This document shows positions 38,701 to 50,896 of a stretch of 64,000 nucleotides of DNA, one piece after another. The stretch's first letter is position 1; every line of letters starts with the position of its first letter. A program made the translations under genes and the position numbers. This stretch comes from Taenia hydatigena (Eukaryota > Platyhelminthes > Cestoda > Cyclophyllidea > Taeniidae): assembly GCA_036345935.2 (NCBI GenBank), contig JADWOT020000009.1, positions 11,747,899-11,811,898 of the forward strand. The letters are read 5' to 3'. The notes below the pieces were generated by a model that ran no database searches, had not been told where the DNA came from, and saw only the letters and a program-made list of their open reading frames with translations.

Positions 38701-40274
38701 ATGAAGAAGTGGCAGATTAGGTTGACATGTCGAAAGAAGGACTCATTATCAGTTTACTCATCTCTACAATACGCTTGGGTCCATTTCCCTGCCTTCGACG
38801 GCAAACTAACCCACTTCGTTCCGCCGTACAACTAGTACGATAAAGTCTCAATCATTAAGACTTAATCTCCTCGAGTCGATCTTTCGTGCACTCGGTGGAG
38901 AGTAACAGAGATGCGTCGCAGAATCATTGTCTCACTGTGCCAAGGTGAATGCCATTAGGATAAGCATAACACTTCCACGACTCCATCCTTCCTCAAGTAA
39001 ATCTGGGAAGAGTGAAGTATTGGTTGACGCCTCCCCCTCCCCCATTCCTCGCAAGACGTCAGGATAACAGTTGTGCAGGGTAGGCTCGAAGTTTGTGCAT
39101 TCGCCCGAATCGAGTTGTTCTCTGTAGTAATTCACAACTTGTATCCTACAACGCAGTCTTTTCACCGGCTTAAACCAGGCGGACTTTTACTTGTCAATTC
39201 GTCACGCAATCACTTGAGGATATTTCTCAGTCTTGGTGGCAGTGATTATTTCTATTTATCATGAGCGTTGATGTTCATGGAGTGCAGTCTTACAAGAGAG
39301 GAATCTGAGGTGGAACGCCGCATTTGTGGTCAATTTGGATCAATTCAGAAGCCATATGCACACCTCTCGTTAGTAGGGAAATGAAGGAAATGTATGATCT
39401 CAAGCAATGCAGGTGTATTGATTGTTCCTCAATGCCACGTACTGACAGTAACAGAGACAAATAAGCAGTTGGAACACAAAAGTCTATGAAGGAAATTAGG
39501 ACTGGGCAAATGCAGATCCAACCCTTGAGATAGTGTTCATTTGCATGCCAGGACAATGCAATTCTCGCGTTTGCATCAGATGGAATTGGCAGGCCGCAAA
39601 TGGTCACCTATACACGAGTCGCGTTTCGCATGTTGCTTGACACGATTGACTGTTGCAAGAGACAGTTTTCAATTTGATTAGGAAACCAGTACGTCACTTG
39701 AGCAATATTATGTAAGTTCCCGAGGTATGCACAAGCATTGCATCGTACCTCATCTCACCGATGCAGCAGAGGCAGTATCGAAATTTTCAAGTACCATGCT
39801 GAGTATGCTGTTTTGCACATTTGACCGCACATTTTATCCTAAAAATATTCGGAAAAACTGGCGAATATTCCCCTTTGCTTCACTATGCAGCAGAAATAAT
39901 GCCTATCAGTCGTGACAGTTAGTTACACTTTGCACAGGTGACAGCAGTCAGAACTTATCTACTCCTTTCCCTGGATGAAAACAAATTGGGTGAATCGAAT
40001 ATTAATCTGTTTATGAGAGACTCCAGGCCCTGAAACGCCTATTGGAGGCCAAATTAACAGGGTGCAGAGAATCCGCATTCATGGGCTCCACTGTCTGTGT
40101 ATTTGAAGTATTAGAGCCACACGTTGTAAGAGATGGAGTCTCCAACTTTGCCATTATGCAGATCCACCTGATCGCAGGTATCCATAACAGGTTTGACACC
40201 TGTAACTGCATTATGTTTGGAAGGAAAATATTGACACCAGGTGCTGTGGTAATAAACAGTGAATAACTCAGGTG
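29746..40274. other. Long region without a recognised gene
   Basis: About 10.5 kb with only short frames (longest about 109 codons), often overlapping on opposite strands (for example 34,183-34,512 and 34,340-34,621). Composition becomes less AT-rich from roughly 32-33 kb onward. A perfect small hairpin stands at 38,373-38,389. No exon chain, RNA gene or transposon protein was recognised; introns or untranslated exons of a gene extending outside the window cannot be excluded. Confidence 0.4.
38373..38389. other. Small perfect hairpin
   Basis: TTGGCAT, loop TTG, ATGCCAA: a 7-bp stem resembling the TGGCATTC hairpin of family R2. It could be a chance event or an R2 remnant; the flanks show no other R2 block. 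Confidence 0.3.
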
Positions 40275-40430
40275 AAGGCTATAACGCTTTGTTTGTTTGG
40301 CTACTGGTTTCGGTTATGGTCAATTGGAGTGGTGATGTTGCCTCTGCCGGGTAGGCTGGCCTCAAGTAGTATGCTTCCATTTGTCTTCGAGAAAACCTCT
40401 GGACGCTACATGGCAGTTTCTGTGTCTAGG
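40275..40430 (+). repeat. Interspersed repeat family R3, copy 3
   Basis: 'TTTGTTTGTTTGGCTACTGG', 'TTTCGGTTATGGTCA', 'CCTCAAGTAGTATGCTTCCA', 'TTGTCTTCGAGAAAACCTCT' and 'GGACGCTACATGGCA' follow the block order of the R3 copies at 7.1 and 7.9 kb, in the same orientation. This is the only dispersed repeat recognised in the 31-45 kb region. Confidence 0.5.
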
Positions 40431-43400
40431 GTAGATGAGATCAAACTATGAAACCAATATGCTTGATGTTTAATGTTCTGCGAACGGGTATTTATGAACC
40501 GCCTGTTTTGAGTTCACACCATCTTTACTGATCCCTCGTTAACAAGTGTTTTTGGATTTTCAAACGGAAAATGCTTAAATGACTTCAAAGAGTGGACGTG
40601 CGGATACTTGATAAGAACTACTTTAAGCGATTTGAGAAAAAAGTGTTCGCCCTCCGGTGTCTCCATTCAATCAACAATCCGACAAGATCAGCAATGGATT
40701 TTGTCACGAATCCTGCGTGGTTTTCTGTACCCAACTGCTGGCATACATGGAGAAGTTCGACAGAAACGTAAGGAGACTGTATAGACAATGAAAAAGGTAT
40801 ATGAACATTGGGTTTAGTGTAAAGGAAAGGAGGAGTATTCGCTAAGGCACCTTGTTCGTGTGTATGAGCACGTGATATCAACATGCCGAACATCATATTG
40901 CACAAGGGGAGATTATAAATCGGCCAGTAGTGGAGGGAATGCATGGAGAAATCTAACCGCAAATGTGACAGTCATTAGCCTGGATCTACTTCCGGAAAGC
41001 TTGCGAGAAGTAAAGAATCTGCATAGCGTTTTCATGCTTCGACGGCATAAAGCCGTCAATTTTGAACAAAATGGATTGCTGGATAAAAGTAGACGATAGT
41101 TGGAGAGAATGAGGTGTAAGTAAACAAAGTTAAAGCCCACAACTTTGCTTGATGCATCCCACACATTGACACAAATTGCAGAAATGCTGATCGTCGCGTC
41201 TAACACAGCAAAATGACTCCAATTCCCATCATTCAATGACATAATGGCATGTTAGAATACCTATTGGATTGTTGTTAGACAATTGGAAATCGGCGCGTGT
41301 CGCTCCTCAGTCCGAATTCTCAATCAGCACGTATTTATGTGCCGTAAGAGCTGGATGGATTGTTAAGTGTAAAACGGTGATGCCGACCAGATGCGCGCCT
41401 TCTCTAATGGGTTGAACCCAACCTGACTCTGGTCCAAATTTATCGAACACCAAATCTGCAAGACTTGACCAAGATGTGATGTGGTGAGGAGCTTTGAAAC
41501 GTGTTGTTACTGGCCGCATGATTGCATTTCTCTTTGATGATCGACGGAAGATCATTCACTGGGAAGCCAACCCGCCGTCTACACACGAACATGCATTTGT
41601 GCATTTGATCAATGCAAATCCTACCGTAGCGGTGCTTAAAAGAAGCCAGCGGATCATAACCTAATGGAGTAGCTGTGCACTAGATAAGTTCAGATGGGAG
41701 AATTAGAATGAGCCAACGATGTCACAGTTCCTCCTGCCTAAGAAGAAGTCAAATCAAAGTGGAAGAATGGATGGATGGAAGTGTTCAAAGGAGCTGGCCT
41801 GTGTGTGCGAGAATGAGTGGCCACGCCGTCAACAGGGCTGCACTAGATGCCACGATCAAGGAGTGCACGTGGTAGTTGCAGCCAATGTGGAGACGAAACG
41901 GCATCATTCCATGAAAGTGTTTGGCAGTACGCATTTCAAGGAGCCTCATACCCCAACTTTTCTCCTTGCGATGAAGTCTACTTTCAGCAGGTGCACATTT
42001 TGTCGTTGGACATGCTGTTCAGATTTCATCGCATGCAGCGCATATGGTTTGCTAATTGGTTCAGCAAATCACAATGCTGAAATAATGTTGATCAGGACGA
42101 GTGAGCACCGTGTTTTCAATTGTGGCAGGCATGTAAGCTGTTGTAGGTGTTGAGGTAGCATGGTCCCATTACACAGGTGGTTCGTAGTTGATATAGAGAG
42201 AAGGCCGTGTCCAAGTAGCTCAAGAGGGGATGTTTGAGGGTTAATTTAGAAAATGACCCTCTAGCACTTCCAAATGAGTAGTGTAGCACCTGCAAATAGG
42301 TCACACGCAATTAAGCGACAAACGGAGTGAGTATAGAATTCCTGATGACGGCGCTTCAAGGAGGTGGTGAACGCATCTAAGTCTACTGATCAGTCATGTA
42401 GGTCAAGTCATGCTCGCAAATATGTAGCACATTAGCTCAAAGTAAAGTGGCCGTGAAATTGTCATAGACACTAGCAACAATTATGCAGATGTTATTGAGA
42501 AATTCTTAGCAGGAGGGCTATTATTCCTTTAGCAATGATGCGGTTCACGTATTTTCCTCCATTCGTACCGATCTTGCTTCTTCATGGTGCGACATTTCAA
42601 ATGTCTATGAGAATGACTTTGACTCGATTGTCGGAGAAGATGTACACTTGATGGGATTTCAATTAATTGTAAGAAAGAAAGACAAAGGCGTAGAACAATC
42701 CTCCTCCTCCTCCTCCGTGTCACTGACTAAGCACTGTCTTTAGAATACTTGTGTGCGCTGTTGCTTGATACCACTTTAGCCATATTTTGAATCCACACGT
42801 AGCTGCGTTGCTGGCGCATTGCGAAAAACCACCTTTTGTTGGCGTGCGATGCGATCGACTCTCTAGAACAGAATTGTGAAAGCCTGAATCTGAGTACGGC
42901 GACTCAATCGCTGCCAATTAGAGAGACGAACTGACGATGGACTGTCAGCACCAGTGAAGTCTTCTATGGGTCGCGTGATTAATTCGATAGTAACTGAGCT
43001 CGTCAAACATGAAATGTCAGTGATCATATGTTCTCCAAACTAGAAAGGTGACTTGCCATTCTGGGTGCTGGAGCAAAAGTCTCCTGAACTCCCGACGTCT
43101 TACAACTGAGAGTTGGAGAAATGAGATTGTCTTTTCTAGCTCGACCTAACTTTAATCGGTAAGACAGGGATCTTGCTGAGGAAATGCAGTGAGTGCAACC
43201 AATCAAATGCAGATCTAGTGACAGATAACTGTGAAGCACTACAACATGGGTGGACTCACTGTCTAGGTAAGTATATCGCAGATCAAAATACAAAATACGA
43301 ATGCACAGTAGCACATCGAAACAGAGATGAATTGTTTTGCGCGAAGAATGTCTGGCAAGTGCTGCAGGCTCCTACACCTTCCCTATAAGCAATGCACACA

Positions 43401-45469
43401 AAGCGATAGCACCAAAACTTCATGCGTAGGATCCCAAAGCGAGGCATTCAAAAAGACAAAAATAAGAACACGTGGTACTACAAAAAGCATGAGATGAGTC
43501 ACTGAGGACTGTTGCACCTTTGGTAATCTGTCTGAACACATTTCTACTAATAGACCATACTTTAATAGCGCACAACTTGACGTGGGTTTGTTTATAAGGC
43601 GCCTGACGATGCACAAACATCAAAGGGACGCTTAAAGAGCCATCGGATGAGCGATCGAAGAAGCGCTTAGGTCGAATCTACAAACGAGTGAATGGAAGAC
43701 GTGAGTTAGAGTCAATGGAGTTGCCTAAATACACTTTCGTCAAGCACTTGTCCAAATGAGGACTGATTCTGTGAGAAGGCAGTGAAACACGGGCTCACCA
43801 ATAAGTGGTGAGTATGTGACAGCATTCTTCATACTTTCTTCAATTTTCTCAGTGCTGTTTAAGTGGTTCAAGGAGGAAATTATGTTTTGGTGGAGCAGTG
43901 TGGCAGAGAAGTGAGGTTGGCGAAATTCAATTTGGGCTTCGCACATGCTTTGTTCGATGCACTTCAGGGCTCCGTATGAGAGTGGATCGAAATGCTAATC
44001 GCCACCTTCCCCACGTTCACTCGATGTTTAGAGAATTTGCAGTCAGCACAGCCTTGGCGATGGTAAGCACCAGTATGTTTACTGCTTTGAAGTAGTCATT
44101 TCACCGTACAGCTGTTTATGGCCTGAATTAACGCAACCTTGATTCCGCGATTGGGCTGACAGGGCGGGGATTGAGTTGGCTGTTTGAAAACCTACTGGTG
44201 ATTTTCACCAAAGTTGAGTCGAGGGTGGGATCTGTGCATGCAATTAAACCTTGTTAGACTGCTTCCAGATGTGATCACTGGACATCGAATGCAGCAACCT
44301 CTCAAGTTAGCTCTAGCTTTTATGCATTTACGCACTCTACTGTGCACCGGAAACTGGAGTCTTGACTATGCGAAATGAGGGATCATCAGCTCTTGCCAGG
44401 AACACTGAAATTCACAGGAATGTGGGAAATAGGACCAGACTGGCATCGCGATCCCATGCAGTCTTGTCAAATATTGAGTTCTCGCGCAATCTGAGCAACC
44501 TCTTCAATGGACCTGATGATCTTATAAAAGATAGGAAAAAGTAGAAACTATAAGTGAATAGGTCAATCAAAAATATATTAAAATTGTTCGCCCCGTTCCA
44601 CCCATTTTTTGATTAGATGCAGTTAATATTCTAATAGGCAGAAGTCTCGCAAGGTAAATAGAATGCAAAATGACGTCCTTGATACGCCATGTTTTACACG
44701 GGCCAACTGAACATTGCTCTCATCACGCTGCTTTCGACAATTGGTACTGTCGATTGGCATGAAAAGCTTCAAAGTGATGGGCATAGGGAATACATTCACC
44801 TCGTCAAATTAAAGTACAAGCAGCTGACAAGCGGCAGACAAACTGCAGTATCTATGAAGCTCGAGTTATTGGAGACAAAGTGGATGCGCACATGATTTTG
44901 GACGGGTGATTGGGTTTCGCAATGATATTTGTCCTGCTTTAATTATTCGCACAGAAATTCTACACCCCGTTGCAGCTCACATATTTGTCCGTCCACCACT
45001 GGTCTTCGTTTCATCTTGTGCAACTGATGCTGTAATTCTAGAACACAATGAGCATTGGCTTGTGCGATACAGATATTCAAGGCTCAATTACAAACCACTC
45101 TGCCGCCTCTTGTTGTCGGGGCACGTCTTTGGTTATCAAGAGGAGATGGGGCAATGCAAAATAGGGACACCTAAAATGCACAAGTGGACACAGAATTTTA
45201 TTTAGGTAAAGTCCAGATCCTGGTCGCATTGCGGCCTAATAGCACTCCTCCCTCTCATCTGCCAAATGTAGTCCACACCGATCATTTGGTTAAATGGAAG
45301 GTAAACTTCCCTTTATTTCTGACCACACTGACCTGCACAGATTTGGACTCCATTGATAGCAATAATCTGAGAATATGCTCGAATTTCCGAAAATATTGCA
45401 TTTCGAGCACTTCCTCGAGGATCAGATAAGTCATTCCGACATGCATTTGTGCAATGCATTGTCATCACT
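40431..45469. other. Region left of the inverted repeat, no gene recognised
   Basis: Short frames on both strands (for example 41,719-42,153 +, Cys-rich by composition but with no motif; 44,689-45,429 +, a chain of three). A (TCC)6 run lies at 42,699-42,716. Part of this stretch may belong to the left arm of the palindrome, whose outer end cannot be seen because the right arm leaves the window. Confidence 0.4.
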
Positions 45470-46877
45470 TCGTAAGCGCATAACAAAGGATGAGGTGCTG
45501 TATCATCCGATCTGAGACATTTGTGTCAGCACTCATTTTAATGATGGCACTTGCCCACGCAGACTTCCCAATTCTCAACAGGAGTGAGGTATGACTTCCT
45601 CTGAGATTCGCATTTGATATTTAATGCAATCATAGTGGACTATAGACTCAACGGAATTGCTATCAACTGATCCGGGATTGAGCAATGCATCTTTACCATC
45701 GCCATTCTCCTTGACTTATGTGAGAGCATCACTTATTCTCCGCCTATGACTTTGAGAAGGATGGTTCTGTCAGATTTAGTCTGCTGCGTGCGATTTCCGC
45801 CTGATGAGTTATTCCCACCACTGAATTTCGAACCCACATTGCTTACGATACCACACTAAATAGCATCCTGTATCATTGATGCGCACAGGGATCGGCGTTT
45901 CAAATGCATCAATACCTGAAACATCACTTCGCGTCTTAAGTTGGGAAGCTGCGACCACTTGGACTGAGGAGATAAAGCAGTCACTGCTCAAAGTTGGAGC
46001 AAAGGTAGATGGTGCTTTAGCCTAATGCACTCACAAATCGGATGCTTCAGTTACCGAAGTCGGGTGCATGTGCAAGGGCGTTTGACAGCAAAGCCACTGA
46101 TCTATCTCGGCAATGCTACAGGATTTGGTTCACACCGAAGGCCATGCTGCTGAGTAAATGGTCAATCCATGGATATTTATTTGCATGTGTGATCAGACAC
46201 AGGGAATCACATAACTCGTCACCAACAGACAGGTCAGACGTCTCTCTCTTGAGATCTTGTGTTCGAAATCACCTCTCAATGCGTGCTGATGTCCACCCTT
46301 TTGCACTGTCAGCCCCACAGCATGCCTTACACACATCTGCTACCACCGGTGTCTGCGAACTTGACTAATTGTGTCTGTGTGTTACTGAGTGACCACCTAC
46401 TTCCTACTTTGGCATGTGGTATTACCACTGCAGCATTCCCTGTTTAGACTTGCAAAAATAAACGTTCTCATTTAACGTGAACGCATCTCCGACAATGCCA
46501 AGTAAGTGCAAAAGGCACTCGCGACTTTCGATTAGTCCTGATCAATCGCTTGCTTGAACCTCCACCTTGTGCGCTTCTACTGTTAGTCCTTGCAAGCTGA
46601 CGCGGGTGTGTCAACGAATTCCCGCCTTTCCTTAGCCATCCCAAATGAGTGTCTCACATGTAGGCATTTGCCTGCGAGTGTCATCGCAAAACAAAGTGGG
46701 TACTCTCATTGCTTCCTCTTCAGCAGACAACTTTCTGATGCCAATGCAGCAGATATCTTGTACCATGCACCCAATGAGCCAAACCAGAACAATTCTCACA
46801 TTCCACACAAATTGTGATTGGCATGGTCATGGCAATCTCATTGGTGCAGCCGTGCGTCGATTTGCTAGAAATAAGGA

Positions 46878-46883
46878 TATAAG
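46878..46883 (+). promoter_or_regulatory. TATA-like box of left VAL gene
   Basis: 'GATATAAGA' centred 129 bases before the start codon, kept in the right arm at the same distance (62,635-62,630), although the sequence just upstream differs between the arms. Confidence 0.4.
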
Positions 46884-47006
46884 AACCACCAGTATTCCAC
46901 TGCAATGGCTTTCTAGGTCTCTAAGTGAGTTGAGCAAGCTGACTTGACTCACTCTGGTGCATGCGCCTTCATTTCACCACACGCCATTCCATTCAGCTTA
47001 GCCTGC

Positions 47007-47921
47007 ATGATTAAGGTGGCTGGTCTCCTGACCATGTTGTGTGTCGAGGCTCATGCGCTTAGCGAAGAAGACCGCAAGAGCATTCTTCAATTCCACACAG
47101 CATTTCGTGAGCACGTGCGTCCGCGTGCTTCCAACATGATGCTCATGGTAAGCAGGGCTTGGGCCAAGTACGGTGTTGTTGCCCTATCACTCCCACTGCA
47201 AATTCACCTCACTCCTACTCTTACTTGTCCTGGATTAGAGATATTCGAACAGATTGGAGAACTTGGCAGAAAGATGGGCGAAGCAATGCAAATACCTACA
47301 CCCGGATCCCAGACACCATTTAGAATACAGAGATGTTGGGCAGAATATTGCCGCTTCTGCAGGTGTGCTGCCAACAGTTAGGTGGCTGGCAAGTATTTGG
47401 AAGGCACAGGCAAAGTATTACGCTTACTCCAACAACTCCTGCATTCCCATGAAGATCTGTCGGTATTATATGCAGGTGATCCTTGATTTTGCTTTGTTGT
47501 CTAATTGCGTTACCTTCAAACCAATTAGTGTTTACCGACTCTTTGTCGGGAAAACCTTATACGCATTTCCTTTTGCCTTCACTCACTCATGCACACTATC
47601 TGTTAGATGGTTTGGGCCGACTCATCCCAACTCGGTTGTGCAGTCAATCGCTGTGATCACATGAAACCAGGTTGGCCTCCACCGGTATACTACTTGGTTT
47701 GTCGGTACTCGCCCGCGTGAGTCTAATCACACACTCCCCGAAATTGTGCGTCTATAGAACCGTCAGCGCATAATGTTTCCCAATAACGACATCTGGTTTG
47801 TCTTTCAATTAGAGGCTGCTTGAGAGGGCGTAGACCCTACATCAAAGGAAGACCCTGCACTGACTGCCCAGATGGGTTCGATTGCACTAGCAATCAATGC
47901 TGGAGCCGACGGCTTCGTTGA
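47007..47921 (+). CDS. Venom allergen-like (SCP/TAPS) secreted protein, left copy
   Basis: Four exons: 47007-47147, 47239-47475, 47607-47716 and 47813-47921 (stop TGA), all introns GT..AG and short (91, 131 and 96 bases), total 198 residues. The signal peptide is 'MIKVAGLLTMLCVEAHA'. The CAP domain follows: 'ILQFH', 'ASNMMLM', exon 2 'RYSNRLENLAERWAKQC', 'HPDP', 'VGQNIA', exon 3 'MVWADSSQLGCA' and 'VYYLVCRYSPA', exon 4 'RGRRPYIKGRPCTDCPDGFD'. These are hallmarks of flatworm VAL proteins, secreted CAP-superfamily proteins of parasites thought to act at the host interface. The usual C-G-H-Y-T-Q signature reads C-R-Y-Y-M-Q, so one of the conserved cavity histidines is a tyrosine. Start chosen at the signal-peptide Met; the frame is open further upstream. 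AATAAA lies at 48,012. Confidence 0.9.
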
Positions 47922-48011
47922 GCGTTTGCAAGTTAGTGGCGAAAAGCCTTGGCATTCGGACACCATCGGCATTCCTGGCTATCTCAACAATGCCATTTTC
48001 GATTTGCTTAG

Positions 48012-48017
48012 AATAAA
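48012..48017 (+). promoter_or_regulatory. Polyadenylation signal of left VAL gene
   Basis: AATAAA 91 bases after the stop codon, conserved in the right arm at 61,473-61,468. Confidence 0.6.
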
Positions 48018-50874
48018 TTATGATGCTCACCGTAATGCTCGGCGTTAATTTTGCATTAATGACAATCCGGTTTGAAGGCAGATCTGAAAACGCGCAAGGA
48101 GTGCCCAGCATTCCGTGCGAGCTGCATTTCATATTGCTCCATCTCTTCTAGACGAGCAGAATGCGGTCTATATTTGCATTAAATTTACGGTTGGTGTAGA
48201 CAATATGCATATCGAAAGGAATCGCTTGAGCACTCTTCCTACTCGTTATGCCACTAGCCTGTTGCTTTGCGTTTAAGTACATGTGCTTGATTTTCTCTTC
48301 AGATAGTTTATCCCGTAGGGATCAATTGCCGGCTCCACGACGAAGGTCGACTCACCAAAATATTATTTGATCACACATAAATGCGTTTTCATCAAACATA
48401 CGCAAGTTCAGAGGTGAGGCGAAAAGGTCACGAGAGAGTGTGCATTATGAGATAATGCTGTGGACATGAATGTACAGGCACTGTACTGATCCTGCAGTTG
48501 CGCTAATATAGCAAGCCAAACCTCAGTAGTAAAGTCACCGACTCCACTTTGTCTTCCTTTCAACCACACAAGCCGACTTTTGAATACTCTCACGCCATAT
48601 CAGTAAACCACGCACCTACGTCAGACTTTAGCATCTGTCAGGAGACTAATAGATGACAACGCTCAGCATACGTCTGAAGTTCCGAAACCAACACTGCCAC
48701 TGAGTTGGACTCTCGCAAATACCTCTACTTCCCATGATTCGCATGGAGAGTATTCCAACTCCCGGCAGTTTATTCCATCAATAGCTTGTGATTTTATGCC
48801 ATCACTGAGGTCGTTGATAGGGTTGTATTCTGTGTAGGTGATTACTCAGCACTCTCTCACCACCGTGTGCAACGTTGGTTCTGCCTCATTTTGCGCGTTT
48901 GAGTCACGTCACACCACGTTGAATTAACCCACTTGACACATAGTGCGGGAATATGACGTTCCGCCACATAGGCCTCACTGCTTCCACTCTAATCTCCATT
49001 GAGCATTTCAAGTTTCACTTAAGACATTTCTCAGTCCATGTCCACACTCCCATCACGTCTTTCACCATCCCGACCGTACACATGGTGAGGTCGCGATCTT
49101 GATCTCTCGCAGCAGGAGGACACTTACCGGATAAGTAGCAAGTAATGCATGCACACCTCCGTCAGCCACCACTTAAAGGGGTGGGAGCTGGTTTGTGCAA
49201 GAACGATATGCCATTAGTGCCTGCTTGACCTAAACCTCAGTACAGAACTTGGCAACAGTCTTGGTTGGCTAAGGCTTTCACATCCTACTGGGCACCCTTT
49301 CTTCTTCTTCCCTCCTTCACCGTCTCCTCATAAACAAATACAGGTGTTGCAAGCTGTGTCAATGTGCGTTTAGATCCAGAGCCCAAATGGACGGAAGTGA
49401 TCAGCAATAAATAGACGAAGCTGCCGATGGAAATGGCTTTAGTCGTTGAAGCATAGGTGGGTGAGTAAGTAGGCTAACACGACTTTCGCTTGCAAAACAG
49501 CCGAATAAGGCAGATTTGAAGCGTTTTCAGCCCCATTTATTACTGGCACTCCATTTGATCTGTTCATCAACCTCCTCGACTTGGTCATAGCCAGAGCCAC
49601 GGTATTGGCACTGACCAATGCCTTCACCTTATAGCAATTACTATGCAACCTGAAGTGCACCTATACAATGGATCCAGGTAGTCGAAAAGGGACGACGGAG
49701 CGCGACAAGGAGATTGGTGGTGAAAGTGGTAGCACGACGTTCATTTTGAAGTCTGTCGCGAACTTGAAGACTTCTGCCAGAATCGAATGAGCAGCTTTGG
49801 CATTGCAGTGTCGCAGGTTTCTTAACCAGCAGAGTTACACAGTGCACGCGCCGTCTGGGACATTACTTCCTCTTCTATTGTCTGCATTTAGGACAAATTG
49901 ACATGCATCAGCACTCAGATCGGCCAATGCAGCAAATGGTGGCATCTAAACTACTCAAATGGAAGCATTAATAATTTTCTGAAGCAACCGCTTGACGTGA
50001 TATCCGTAGACAACTGCTTCATTCCCTCTCAGCTTTTGTTAAGCGCCTAATGTTAATGACATGAAGCAGGTACTTGTAGGAATTCGTCAACCGACTCCAT
50101 GGCTATGTGCAAGGATTTCGACTAATTAGTGAATAACCTGTCCTAGTCGACCGTCTGCATTCTGCAGAAAAGCAGAACGGGCACTATTTCAACTTGCTGC
50201 ATACCTGATGATGCTTTTACTGAATACCAATACTGATGTGCTTGCTCCCACACTTGCACCTAACGTACACATCTTGGCAAATGTTGAAGTTAAACACGCA
50301 GATACTTACCTCAGTCTGGCTTTTATAACACTATTTGTAAATTTATCTTTGCCTATGCCCTTGAGTACTCCCATTCATTCGTTTAAACAACCGTATCTAT
50401 TCCAGTCCAAACACCATGTTTTCAATCAGAAATGCTGCGAGTCCTGTGCAAAAACACTGGCACTTAGGACTATCATTTGCAATTTCGCTCCTTCCAATTT
50501 AGGTGAGTACGGAATAAACTGGTGGAAACTGGTTTAATCATGCAGAACTGAAAAACGAAAGAGTCCTTATGGCAGGTTGGCCTAACTGAGTCACTGGTTA
50601 TTGAGTTGCCCTCCAAAATTATTTGCTCACTCAATGTTTAAGCAAAACCAAATTGCGATCATTTAAAATATGAAAGTGGAGAAAGGAATCCATTGCAGTG
50701 CATCGGCACGCAGCATACATCCCTAAACGACAATTCGGTTACCCATAAAACAGAAGGCAGTCTGCAGAGCAAATATTTATTGCAGACAAGGCAGAGCCTA
50801 GTTCAATCCCAAAGCCAATGAAAGGGGGAACAACGCTAGTCAGGGTGGCAAATAACTACTGCTAAGCTAAGGTG
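48018..50874. other. Intergenic between the convergent genes, left arm
   Basis: No gene supported. The short frames at 48,593-48,408 (-), 49,660-49,439 (-), 49,847-49,641 (-) and 50,208-50,537 (+) reappear unchanged in the right arm, but that arm is identical here, so conservation says nothing about coding. No motif or splice chain seen. Confidence 0.45.
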
Positions 50875-50877
50875 AAG

Positions 50878-50883
50878 TTTATT
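50878..50883 (-). promoter_or_regulatory. Polyadenylation signal, left repetitive-protein gene
   Basis: AATAAA on the reverse strand, 14 bases beyond the stop codon. A second hexamer lies about 100 bases further downstream; both are mirrored in the right arm. Confidence 0.55.
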
Positions 50884-50896
50884 GGGCCTTAGCATG

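Noticed and set aside
42699..42716. (TCC)6 microsatellite
   Set aside because: Too short and common to be notable.
45809..45991. 60-codon reverse frame in the left arm
   Set aside because: Broken by an indel in the right-arm partner (near 63,505), so unlikely to be coding.
46042..46368. 108-codon frame upstream of the left VAL gene
   Set aside because: In the right arm the first part is shifted by a one-base indel, and no family resemblance or splice structure is present.
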